NCBI RefSeq assembly: GCF_003339815.1
Contig: NZ_PPTT01000011.1
Span: 1-64,000 of the forward strand
Length of the DNA stretch: 64,000 nucleotides
Direction of reading: 5' to 3'
Origin: Eggerthella sinensis
Lineage (GTDB): Bacteria; Actinomycetota; Coriobacteriia; Coriobacteriales; Eggerthellaceae
Shown here: positions 38,101 to 44,921 of the stretch, piece after piece
Layout of the letters: every line of letters starts with the position of its first letter
Position numbering within the stretch: position 1 is the first letter of the stretch
Made by a program: the position numbers and the translations under genes
Notes under the pieces: model-generated
What the model was told of the DNA's origin: nothing
Databases searched by the model: none
Seen by the model: the letters and a program-made list of their open reading frames with translations, nothing else

Positions 38101-40566
38101 AATGCTGGCGAACAGGCCCTGCGCAATCGAGTCAGCGCTGTCGTATTGATTGATGGCGAGGCCTTTGATGGTGTGGCCGTTGCCTTCGAACGACCCGCTG
38201 AAGGGCTGGTCGCGATCGTTGTCTCCCGTGTTGGCGAACGTGCCGATAGCGGTGAAGTTGTTGCTCTGGGATGGGTCGAACGCGATGTCGCTTATCAGCT
38301 CCCAGGACTTGTCGAGGAACAGGTCGTTGCGTTCGGCGGTGTACTTCGATAGGAGCGCAAGCTGCTCGGGCGTGCCAATCTTGTAGGGGTCTTCGGCTGT
38401 GCCCGCTCCCTCGAACGGGAATGGCCCGATGGCCGTGAGGGTTTCGTCCTGCGCGTAGACGTCCCCGGAGGCGGCGGTGGTGCCGTCTTCGTGCCGCCAG
38501 GAGTCGGTGTGGTCGAGCGCGGGCAGGTCGATGGTGCCGTCCGCGCGGGTGAAGACGGGGCTCAGCTTCGAGCCGTCCACCGTTTTGAACGATATGCGAC
38601 AGGTGGCGATGGCGCCGTCGCCGGCGAAATCGGGATGGGTCGCGTCTTGGCACCAGGTGGCGCTCGAGGGCTCGGTTCCTCCCTTGGTGTTGAGCAGCCA
38701 GGCCACCTCGCCGCTTGCGAATGCGTCGAGGGTTTTCTGACCGTTGGCTAGGCTGTTTCCGAGGCCCTTTCCGGCGGCTGTGCGATCGACATGGTAGTAG
38801 CCGTCGCCCCGAACGGTCGCGGAATCGTAGATGAGGCCGATAATGCCGCCTTGAATGTCCGGCGAGGTGCTTACTTCTTCAAGGTTGAACAGATCATTCA
38901 GGTCGTACGTGCCGTTCAGCGTGGCCGCGATGCCGCCGCCGACAGAGGTTCCGGTGATCGTTCCCGTATTGTAGCAGGCGGTAAAGGCGCCGGTGTCTCC
39001 GGAGGTGCCGGTGACGCCCGAGATGCCGCCGGCGGAGCCGTCCTTGCCGATCGCTGTGAGGGACCCTGTGTTGACGCAGCGGGAGAAGGTGCTGCCGGTT
39101 GAGCGACCTGCGATGCCGCCGACGCTGTCGAACCCTCCGTTCGCTCCGGTCACCGCCCCCGTGTTCGTGCAGTCGGTGAACGAGGAGTTCTGCGCGTTGC
39201 CCACGAATCCGCCAGCGTTCGCGTTGCCGCCTACCGTGCCGCTGCTCGTGCAGCCTTCGAACGTCGTGCCGTTCGCCTTGCCCGCGAACGCGCCTACCGC
39301 TCCCTCGCTCGCGTTGTTCACGACGGTGTCGGTGAGAACGAGGTTCTTGATGGCGGCGCTGCCCGTCTCGCCGAAGAGCGCTGCGCTGCCCGTGGTGTTG
39401 ATGCCGCTGATGGTGTGGCCGTTCCCGTCGAACGTGCCGGTGAAGGGGGCGGTCGAGGTGCCGATAGCGGCGAAGTTGTCCGTTTGGGTGCTGTCGAACG
39501 CGATGTCGTCCATCAGCTTCCAGCACTTGTTGGCGAACTTGGCGTTGCTGTCTGCCGTGTACTGGGAGAGCGCGGAAAGCTGCTCGGCGGTTTCGATCCG
39601 ATAGGGCGCGTCGTCCGTGCCCGCTCCTTCGAAGGGAGGTTTCGCGACGGCGAACACAGTGGTGTCTGCCGTGAAGGGCCCTGCGAGATCCACGGCGTTG
39701 CCGGCGGCGTCCCGCCAGGAGACCACGTTGTTGAACGCCGGCGCGACGACCGACCCGTCCGCCCGGGTGTAGGCGTACTTGAACGTGCCGTCGACATCGG
39801 TGAACGTGATGCGCTGCGTGGCAAGGAAGGTGGAGCTATCGGCGAACACGGGATGGTCGGCACCCTGCGACCACGTGCCGGAGTTGGCTGCCTTGCCGTC
39901 ATCCGTGTTGAGCAGGTAGGCCACCTCGCCGTTCTGGAACGCTTCGAGAGGTTTTTGCTTGGGGGCGATCATGCTTTGGTTGGTTGCTCCGGAAGCGAGC
40001 TTGTCGATGTGGTAATAGACGCCCCTGAACGTGTAATAGAGGTAGGAAAACCCGGTCAATCCGCCCTTGCTGTAGCTTCCGGTAGCCTCTTGATAGTTGA
40101 AAAGCCCGGTTGAGGGAACGGAGGAGTTCAGGGTATTCAGCGTTCCCGCTATGCCTCCGCCATACACCGCTCCCACGAATTCGCCGGTGTTGTAGCAGTT
40201 GACGAATGCGTCGTGGTCGCTCTGCCCGATAATGCCGCCTGCTTTGCCATCGTTTCCGAGCGAGGTGATGGTGCCGTTGTTGACGCAGCGGGTAAATATG
40301 CAGTCGTAACTGGAAAATCCGGCGATACCGCCGACCTGGTTTCCACCTGTGACGTTTCCGTTGTTCGTGCAGTCCAGGAACTCTGTGGATTTCGGATTTC
40401 CGACGATTCCGCCCACGATTTTCGTGCCGTCTATCGTGGCCTCATTCGTGCAGTTCTCGAACTTCGAGTTGTCCGACGTGGCCGCGAAGGCGCCAACGTA
40501 ACCGTCGCTTGAGGTGACAAGCGAGTCTTTGATGGTGAGATTTTTGATGGTAGCGCCGTTCACCAC
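35194..40566 (-). CDS. Giant repeat-containing surface protein, main frame (phase-off relative to its signal peptide)
   Basis: A 1790-residue frame that stays open upstream to the C9 tract at 40649-40657. With the tract corrected the protein would start at 40910 and have about 1900 residues. Residues 1-950 are three tandem beta-helix modules, each opening like GAGTDDAPYRIETAEQL and rich in GLUG-type repeats (VGGIAGxSxxxxFxxCVNxG). A Flg_new-like segment (VTFVKPNNDVVAV) and YDG/MBG-type beta domains (KAYDGKTNVETPALAFDG) follow, then a Pro/Gly linker. The C-terminus has TKTGDS, a hydrophobic helix and RLRKQPR, a non-canonical sortase-type anchor. It is likely a cell-wall adhesin. GTG 40566 is not a convincing independent start. 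Confidence 0.75.
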   Translation of the reverse strand: MVNGATIKNLTIKDSLVTSSDGYVGAFAATSDNSKFENCTNEATIDGTKIVGGIVGNPKSTEFLDCTNNGNVTGGNQVGGIAGFSSYDCIFTRCVNNGTITSLGNDGKAGGIIGQSDHDAFVNCYNTGEFVGAVYGGGIAGTLNTLNSSVPSTGLFNYQEATGSYSKGGLTGFSYLYYTFRGVYYHIDKLASGATNQSMIAPKQKPLEAFQNGEVAYLLNTDDGKAANSGTWSQGADHPVFADSSTFLATQRITFTDVDGTFKYAYTRADGSVVAPAFNNVVSWRDAAGNAVDLAGPFTADTTVFAVAKPPFEGAGTDDAPYRIETAEQLSALSQYTADSNAKFANKCWKLMDDIAFDSTQTDNFAAIGTSTAPFTGTFDGNGHTISGINTTGSAALFGETGSAAIKNLVLTDTVVNNASEGAVGAFAGKANGTTFEGCTSSGTVGGNANAGGFVGNAQNSSFTDCTNTGAVTGANGGFDSVGGIAGRSTGSTFSRCVNTGSLTAIGKDGSAGGISGVTGTSGDTGAFTACYNTGTITGTSVGGGIAATLNGTYDLNDLFNLEEVSTSPDIQGGIIGLIYDSATVRGDGYYHVDRTAAGKGLGNSLANGQKTLDAFASGEVAWLLNTKGGTEPSSATWCQDATHPDFAGDGAIATCRISFKTVDGSKLSPVFTRADGTIDLPALDHTDSWRHEDGTTAASGDVYAQDETLTAIGPFPFEGAGTAEDPYKIGTPEQLALLSKYTAERNDLFLDKSWELISDIAFDPSQSNNFTAIGTFANTGDNDRDQPFSGSFEGNGHTIKGLAINQYDSADSIAQGLFASIENARISNVIVEGCTIEGTYLAGGIAGQAKNSTITACTSKDNRISTKEQSGGSVPLDGAGGIVGYLADGTSKSAKSVGTAVSNCFNDSSVIANLSPGGIVGELESHGGTVANCFNNTTDIRVYDTSAPRETGAIIGWNKWEDGCSNNFFLEAANLSGGYNPSGPAPSTGTTSATEAQIENGEVAYLLQKANSEYVWGQKLNSEGKTTPWLYAKPQTPPDPGNPDPTPPLAPEQVFQVTFVKPNNDVVAVLYTNNKGDALVPPALPRKYRAWNVTDFGNVTSDLTVTALENALTAAAFEAMPAVPYNGTAQEPALTAADPTLTADDFTVAYERNKDVGTAKATATATEHGNFTGSVTLEFAIERQALTPQLAGVVAPKAYDGKTNVETPALAFDGLAAGESLACGTDYEETAAFDDAEVGTGKAVTVAVKLLDTAVTRNYALASDTLSATGDIVKAVPAVASWPSASVVYGQQLKDAALDGGEGSLPGSFAWEDETVVPDGANLTHTMLFQPDDADHYAAVPGPIEVELRNATPQFTELASSIEYGQTLKDAALAGTGTNPHNGVVVSGTWSWQDDGTRPAQTGSYSAAFAPISDEDGKTHYDPVIANVTVQVNETTPVIAIDLPTVQIRGQKVTVHATAKNPHDSAFADRLPQEVALSYRIGDGAEIPFDGAFTIPADAAPNTEITVTAATEAVPGAYRAASQTAVLRVTDKNVIDPSRLHLTQDNLTYGSTPNPSYRFDGSSSGNAAWTVLYSADGGATFASDAPRNAGSYLVKAVYEDDTNQGEITTGFKIEPRDLVIGVVLSKTSLNVGEALPTAALSYEGLLENEQLTPDQETVFAGFPADSAKAGTYTVRWANRDEMLQAIEALDGAANYRISVTDTAAFSIKETNGGGIPDPKPLPPLKPGDAGTSGAPGGAGTPGDAGSPSAAGSASTKTGDSTAVFAWIALLAASAGVMIAAAVRLRKQPR

Positions 40567-40595
40567 TTGGAACAGCGCTGAGCGACCGGTGGTGT

Positions 40596-40910
40596 TTATG
40601 CCGCTGATTGAGTGACCGTCCCCGTCGAAGGTGCCCTTAAATGTGCCTGGGGGGGGGTATAGCCATTTTCTTGCGTCGCATCGAACGCGATGTCGTTCAT
40701 GAGAACGTACGAGAAATTGGTGCCGCTGCTGCCGATTTCGCTCGCAAGCGTCCTGAGGTCGTTAGCAGTGGCTATCTGATACGGGTCGTCGGAAGTCCCG
40801 CTGCCATTGAGCGCCGAAGGGCTCGCGAAGGCGAGGGCGGGGATGGCCAAAACGAGGAGCAGCGAAGCGAAAAGTGCGCGGAGCGGCCGCGCGTTCAGAA
40901 TGTGCGACAT
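40596..40910 (-). CDS. Signal-peptide end of the surface protein, terminated by a frame shift at a C9 tract
   Basis: A 104-residue frame. MSHILNARPLRALFASLLLV and AIPALAFAS form a clear Sec signal peptide with AAGGGGGG 8 nt before the ATG. The mature part begins NGSGTSDDPYQIATANDLRTL, the opening of the repeat module that recurs twice downstream. The frame reads through the C9 tract into 25 unrelated residues and stops. In the alternative frame the text continues as GTFKGTFDGDGHSISG, exactly what the module requires. Confidence 0.8.
   Translation of the reverse strand: MSHILNARPLRALFASLLLVLAIPALAFASPSALNGSGTSDDPYQIATANDLRTLASEIGSSGTNFSYVLMNDIAFDATQENGYTPPQAHLRAPSTGTVTQSAA
40649..40657 (-). 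repeat. Poly-C tract (C9) acting as a probable phase-variation switch
   Basis: Nine C on the coding strand. Frame arithmetic shows that C10 or C7 joins the signal peptide to the 1790-residue frame, whereas C9 and C8 do not. The assembly therefore shows an OFF state. Confidence 0.8.
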
Positions 40911-40937
40911 AACACATCCCCCCTTCAGTATCCGTTC

Positions 40938-40974
40938 ATTCTATGCGATAAACCGTGCGGCTGCACCACCTATT
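40938..40974 (-). promoter_or_regulatory. Adhesin promoter with shared AATAGGTGG motif, copy 3
   Basis: On the minus strand AATAGGTGG (40966-40974) is followed after 22 nt by TAGAAT (40938-40943), a -10-like element 28 nt before the adhesin start. TCCA stands 6 nt upstream of the motif, close to the spacing in copies 1 and 2. Confidence 0.5.
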
Positions 40975-40994
40975 TCGCAGTGGAAAAAACGTTC

Positions 40995-41023
40995 TTGACA
41001 CCGTGCTCTCCCCTCGTTATATT
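40995..41023 (+). promoter_or_regulatory. Consensus promoter of the TetR-ferredoxin operon
   Basis: Perfect TTGACA (40995-41000), 17 nt, TATATT (41018-41023). Confidence 0.8.
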
Positions 41024-41042
41024 ACAACCGTAATATAACGAG
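41013..41042. promoter_or_regulatory. Perfect 13-bp inverted repeat, TetR operator
   Basis: CTCGTTATATTAC (41013-41025) is the exact complement of 41030-41042, with a 4-nt spacer. It covers the -10 of the TetR promoter, an ideal site for autorepression. Confidence 0.8.
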
Positions 41043-41064
41043 TGTTATGCATGGGAGGCGAACG

Positions 41065-41622
41065 ATGCCGGAGCAGAGGGTGAGCAGGGAGCACGTGCTG
41101 GATGCGGCGCTTGCTATCGTGCGTGAGCAGGGGGAATCGACGCTCAGCGCGCGAACGGTGGCGCAGCGAGCCGGGTGCTCGGTGCAGCCCCTTTACAGCC
41201 TGTTCGGCGACATGGACGGCCTCGTGCGCGCGCTGTACGACCATGCGCGGGCGTGGGTGGGCGCCTACAACCGCGAGCACGAGCACGACGGGTGCAACGC
41301 ATTCGAGTCCAACGGTCTTGCGCACCTGCGCTTGGCGCGCACCGAGCGCACGCTGTTCCACTTTCTCTACCTGTCGCCGCACATGCATGCGACGGGCTTC
41401 GAGGAGGTGTACGAAAGCGTGGCCATCGACGGCGTGCAGCAGTGCATCGAGGAGTTGGGGCATCTGTCACCCGAGGCGGCGCGCGAGCTGTACCTCAACA
41501 TGATCGTGTTCGTGCACGGCATGGCCGCCATGCTGGCAACGGGCGCGGAGTTCACCGACGAGGAGCTGCTCGAGCGCATGGACCGCGCGTTCCACGGCTT
41601 CGTGAACATGGTGCGCGCATGA
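41065..41622 (+). CDS. TetR-family repressor
   Basis: A 185-residue regulator. The N-terminal HTH contains LSARTVAQRAGCSVQPLYSLF; the C-terminal helical domain (HGMAAMLATGAEFTDEEL) fits the TetR WHG group. ATG 41065 has GGGAGGCG upstream and is preferred over ATG 41047. It overlaps the ferredoxin gene by 4 nt. The operator at 41013-41042 implies autoregulation together with the ferredoxin, and possibly of the divergent adhesin, 130 nt away. Confidence 0.87.
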   Translation: MPEQRVSREHVLDAALAIVREQGESTLSARTVAQRAGCSVQPLYSLFGDMDGLVRALYDHARAWVGAYNREHEHDGCNAFESNGLAHLRLARTERTLFHFLYLSPHMHATGFEEVYESVAIDGVQQCIEELGHLSPEAARELYLNMIVFVHGMAAMLATGAEFTDEELLERMDRAFHGFVNMVRA

Positions 41623-42371
41623 GCGCCCGGGGGTCGGGGGCGACGCGACAGCGAGCGCGACGCCTTGTGCTGCTCGTATCGTTCCTGCTGTTTCCCGTTA
41701 CTATCTTCTATTTCTCGCCGGTGCTCATCATCGAGGGCGCGCTGTCGGGCGCGGTCGTGGCAAGCGCGCTCGTGTTCGCCACGCAGTTTTTCATGTCGCT
41801 CGTGCTGCGCCGCGCGTTTTGCGGGTGGCTGTGCGCTGCGGGCGGTTTGCAGGAACTCGGGGCCACGGCGGTGGGCAAGCCGGCGAAGCTGGGATGGCGC
41901 ACGCGCATCAAGTACGTCATCTGGGTGCCGTGGCTGTGCTCTATCATCGCGTGCGCCTGGGTGGCGGGCGGGTTCACCATGGTCGAGCCGCTCGCGGGCA
42001 TTCCCGGCGGCGTGTCGATGAACAGCCCGCTGGGGCTTCCCATCTACTTCGGCATCGTGGCCCTGTTCTTCATCCCGAACCTGTTTCTGGGGCGGCGCGC
42101 CATGTGCCACTGCATCTGCTGGATGGCGCCGTTCATGGTGCTCGGCGGCAAGCTGGGCCGCGCGCTGCACCTGCCGCAGCTGCACATCGAGCCCGAGGCC
42201 GACCGTTGCATCGGGTGCGGGAAATGCGAGAAGGCGTGTCCGATGAGCCTGCCCGTGGAGGCGCTGCTGCGGGAGGGTGCAATCGTCGACGCGGAGTGCA
42301 TCCAGTGCGCCGCCTGCGCCGACGCGTGCCCGAAAGACGTGCTGAAGCTGCGCATGGGAGGAACGAGATGA
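41619..42371 (+). CDS. NapH-like membrane ferredoxin
   Basis: A 250-residue protein with about four helices. CGWLC near residue 70 and CHCICW near residue 165 are the membrane-side Cys motifs of the NapH/CcoG/NosR group. Two cytoplasmic 4Fe-4S motifs, CIGCGKCEKACP and CIQCAACADACP, end the protein. It likely passes electrons between the quinone pool or a cytoplasmic donor and an exported partner that is not encoded nearby. It is coupled to the TetR gene by an ATGA overlap. Confidence 0.83.
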   Translation: MSARGSGATRQRARRLVLLVSFLLFPVTIFYFSPVLIIEGALSGAVVASALVFATQFFMSLVLRRAFCGWLCAAGGLQELGATAVGKPAKLGWRTRIKYVIWVPWLCSIIACAWVAGGFTMVEPLAGIPGGVSMNSPLGLPIYFGIVALFFIPNLFLGRRAMCHCICWMAPFMVLGGKLGRALHLPQLHIEPEADRCIGCGKCEKACPMSLPVEALLREGAIVDAECIQCAACADACPKDVLKLRMGGTR

Positions 42372-42403
42372 GCGGTCGACTGATCGTTTTCGACGCGGGC
42401 TAA
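42368..42403 (+). pseudogene. 11-codon coupled reading frame, possible gene remnant
   Basis: ATG overlaps the ferredoxin stop codon (ATGA) and encodes MSGRLIVFDAG before TAA. The sequence looks like the first beta strand of a longer protein. The 42404-42490 stretch that follows holds no continuation that I can recognise. Confidence 0.3.
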
Positions 42404-42492
42404 AGCCAACGGCTTGCGGGCGGCGGACCTCAAGAACACCCCAGGCAACGCATAGGCGCGCGACAAAGCGGGATATTCGCCGGGATTTTCGC

Positions 42493-42523
42493 TTGACCCT
42501 CACGTTACGTGAGGGCTTACACT
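42493..42523 (+). promoter_or_regulatory. MerR-type promoter and operator of the TipA-like gene
   Basis: TTGACC (42493-42498), a 19-nt spacer, TACACT (42518-42523). The spacer is filled by the perfect dyad CCCTCACGT-T-ACGTGAGGG (42497-42515), the classic MerR architecture. Confidence 0.85.
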
Positions 42524-42548
42524 GGGGGCGCACAGGAAGGAGGCGCTC

Positions 42549-43328
42549 ATGGAGCGGGAACGAACGGACGACGGGTACACGGTGCACGAGTTGGCCGCGT
42601 TGTCGGGATGCACGGTGCGGACGCTGCACCATTACGATGAGCTGGGTCTGGTGCGTGCACGGCGCGCTCGGAACGGGTACCGTCGTTACGGGACGGCCGA
42701 AGTCGACCGGCTGCAGCAGGTGCTGCTGTACCGCGAGGCGGATATGCCGCTCGCGGACATCAAGCGGCTGCTTGACGACCCCGCCTTCGATGCGCGCGAC
42801 GCGTTGGCTGGCCACCTGCGCGAACTGCACCTGCGCAAACAGCGTTTAGACGGACTGATTGCGAGCGTGGAGAAGACGCTCGCCTGTATGGAGGGATCTG
42901 ACGAGATGAACGACCAGGAAAAGTTCGAGGCCTTCAAGCAAGGCTTTGTGGACAAGAACGAGCAGAAGTACGGCGAAGAGGTGCGCGAGCGCTGGGGCGA
43001 CGATGCTGCGGACGCGAGCAACGCGAAGGTGATGGGCATGAGCCAGGAGCAGTTCGAGCGCACGCAGGCGCTCGAACAGGAGATCAAGGACGCCCTCGTG
43101 GCGGCCATGGCAACGGGCGACCCGGCGGGCGAGGAGGCCCAGCGCGCGGCCGACCTGCACCGTCAGTGGCTGAGCGCGTTTTGGAAGGACGGGACGTATT
43201 CGAAGGCGGCGCATCAGGGCATCGCCGAGATGTACGTGGCCGACGACCGCTTCAAGGCGTACTACGAGGCCATCGCTCCGGGCGCGGCGGCGTTCCTCCG
43301 CGACGCCATCCGCGCATACTGCGCCTAG
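42549..43328 (+). CDS. MerR-family regulator with TipAS antibiotic-binding domain
   Basis: A 259-residue regulator. The MerR winged helix has YTVHELAALSGCTVRTLHHY and ARNGYRRYG; a coiled coil spans residues about 75-115; and the TipAS domain (residues 120-259) includes FKQGFVDKNEQKYG and ADLHRQWLSAFW. TipA binds cyclic thiopeptides and activates its own promoter. An internal ATG at 42906, 10 nt after GGAGGG, could give a free TipAS domain of 140 residues, as in Streptomyces. Confidence 0.87.
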   Translation: MERERTDDGYTVHELAALSGCTVRTLHHYDELGLVRARRARNGYRRYGTAEVDRLQQVLLYREADMPLADIKRLLDDPAFDARDALAGHLRELHLRKQRLDGLIASVEKTLACMEGSDEMNDQEKFEAFKQGFVDKNEQKYGEEVRERWGDDAADASNAKVMGMSQEQFERTQALEQEIKDALVAAMATGDPAGEEAQRAADLHRQWLSAFWKDGTYSKAAHQGIAEMYVADDRFKAYYEAIAPGAAAFLRDAIRAYCA

Positions 43329-43337
43329 CGATGCGAG

Positions 43338-43365
43338 AACGGGTGTTTCACGTGAAACACCCGTT
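43338..43365 (+). terminator. 28-nt perfect palindrome and T tract after the TipA-like gene
   Basis: AACGGGTGTTTCAC pairs with GTGAAACACCCGTT and is followed by TCGTTTTTCTT, so it can end the TipA-like transcript. Its centre is an exact parS sequence. Confidence 0.7.
43344..43359. other. parS site 1
   Basis: TGTTTCACGTGAAACA is identical to the chromosomal ParB-binding consensus known from Bacillus and Streptomyces. It lies between convergent genes. Confidence 0.8.
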
Positions 43366-43384
43366 CGTTTTTCTTGCCTGATTC

Positions 43385-44908
43385 CTAGTGCTCGCCGTTC
43401 TCTCCGTTCTCGCTCGTGAGGTCGAGGCGGTTGATGCGGTCGGCGAGGTCGGCGCCGCGCTCGTAGAACAGCAGGTCCTCGTTGTGGGCGAAGTAGCGCT
43501 CGCAGCCGTGGTCGTTGATGAACGCCATGCTGTAGCGGTTCACGGACAGGTCGGTGACGAGCAGCAGCATCTCCTGCCCCGACCCGAAGGCGTCCTCCAC
43601 GAAGCGGAACGCATTGTCGAGCGCTGCCGACGTGGCCGCAATGCGCGCGTCGAGCGCGTCCACCATGTTGGCGAAGAGGGCCTTGACGTCGTCGAACACG
43701 ACGTTGCGGCCGGAGGTTTCCAGACGCAGCGCCCGGTCGAGCAGCGCAAGCGTGCGCTCGTAAGCCACGTACTTCTCGTCGGAGAGCAAGCCCGCCTTGC
43801 GCTCGGTGTCGAGTCGCGTTTGGAGCGACGAGGAGAGGGCGCGCAGATGGGGAAGGAGTGCGGACGGGGTTTCCTCGTCTCGCATCTCCACCAGCATCCC
43901 GTGCGCGAATTCCACGGCTCGCTCTTCCAGCACGGTGTCACGCACCCGTCCGCCGAGGGCGTCGGTGATCAACCCCATGAGCGACACGCGCTCGTCGAAA
44001 CCGGCGGCGCGCGCTCGGTCGAGCACGGCGTCGTCGGCGACGCCTTCCAGAATGCGATCGATCTGGTAGTCGGCGCGGTACTTCGTGAACAGGTCGTAGT
44101 ACACGCTGAAACGCTTGGCAATTTCGGCATTCTGCACGTACTGCCCGATCAGCAGCTCGTCGACGAGCAATCCCTGCTCTTCGTACAGCTTCATCATGGC
44201 CGAGAGGTCGTCCCAGCCGCGCGCGGTGACGAACGACTTGCCGTCCACGGTGGTTTCCACGCGGTAGAAGTGCCCGCGCTCGATGTCGAGGTACGTGAGC
44301 ACCGCGGGGTGCACGCCCGTTTCCACGGCGAAGTCGCGCCAAGCGGCGAAGTCGGGCTCGACGTCGATGCGCTTGAGGCGGTCCCAAGTGGCGATGTCGA
44401 AGTCGTGCGCCGTGCGGTTGTACTCGGGCGGGTTGCCGGCCGTCACCACAATCCAGCCGTCAGGCACGCGATGCCGGCCGAAAATCTTGTACTGCAAGAA
44501 CTGCAGCATGGCGGGCGTGAGCGTTTCCGACACGCAGTTGATCTCGTCGAGGAACAGGATGCCCTCGCGCTTGCCGGTGGCTTCCATCGCGTCGTACACC
44601 GCGGCGATGATCTCGCTCATCGTGTACTCGGACACGTCGTACTCCACGCCGTCGTACGTCTTCTTCGCGATGAACGGCAGGCCGAGCGCGCTTTGCCGCG
44701 TGTGGTGCGTCATCGAGTACGACACGAACCCCACGTCGAGGTCCTGCGCGATCTGCTCCATGATGGCCGTCTTGCCGATGCCGGGCGCGCCCAGCAGGAG
44801 CACGGGTCGCTGCCGCTCGGTGGGCAGGCGGTAGTTGCCGAACTCGTCCTTCGCGAAGTACGCAACCATCGCGTTCTTAATCTGCTCTTTCGCCTGCTTG
44901 ATGTCCAT
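43385..44908 (-). CDS. MoxR-like AAA+ ATPase
   Basis: A 507-residue ATPase. Walker A is GAPGIGKTAIMEQ near residue 42, Walker B is GILFLDEINC and sensor 1 is VVTAGNPPEYN. The C-terminal 200 residues are helical and lack a known domain. MoxR proteins act as chaperones or metal insertases with a VWA partner. The partner gene is directly upstream (13-nt gap), giving a RavA/ViaA-like pair. Confidence 0.85.
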   Translation of the reverse strand: MDIKQAKEQIKNAMVAYFAKDEFGNYRLPTERQRPVLLLGAPGIGKTAIMEQIAQDLDVGFVSYSMTHHTRQSALGLPFIAKKTYDGVEYDVSEYTMSEIIAAVYDAMEATGKREGILFLDEINCVSETLTPAMLQFLQYKIFGRHRVPDGWIVVTAGNPPEYNRTAHDFDIATWDRLKRIDVEPDFAAWRDFAVETGVHPAVLTYLDIERGHFYRVETTVDGKSFVTARGWDDLSAMMKLYEEQGLLVDELLIGQYVQNAEIAKRFSVYYDLFTKYRADYQIDRILEGVADDAVLDRARAAGFDERVSLMGLITDALGGRVRDTVLEERAVEFAHGMLVEMRDEETPSALLPHLRALSSSLQTRLDTERKAGLLSDEKYVAYERTLALLDRALRLETSGRNVVFDDVKALFANMVDALDARIAATSAALDNAFRFVEDAFGSGQEMLLLVTDLSVNRYSMAFINDHGCERYFAHNEDLLFYERGADLADRINRLDLTSENGENGEH

Positions 44909-44921
44909 CGGTCTGATCCTT

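Noticed and set aside
35194-40566. CRISPR-like or DNA satellite repeats
   Set aside because: Repeats are at protein level with diverged DNA; there are no regular short direct repeats with unique spacers anywhere in the window.
40649-40657. Poly-G as a plain sequencing error
   Set aside because: Cannot be excluded, but the position near the signal peptide and the single-nucleotide distance to an open frame fit phase variation well, so it is reported as such with the test that would decide.
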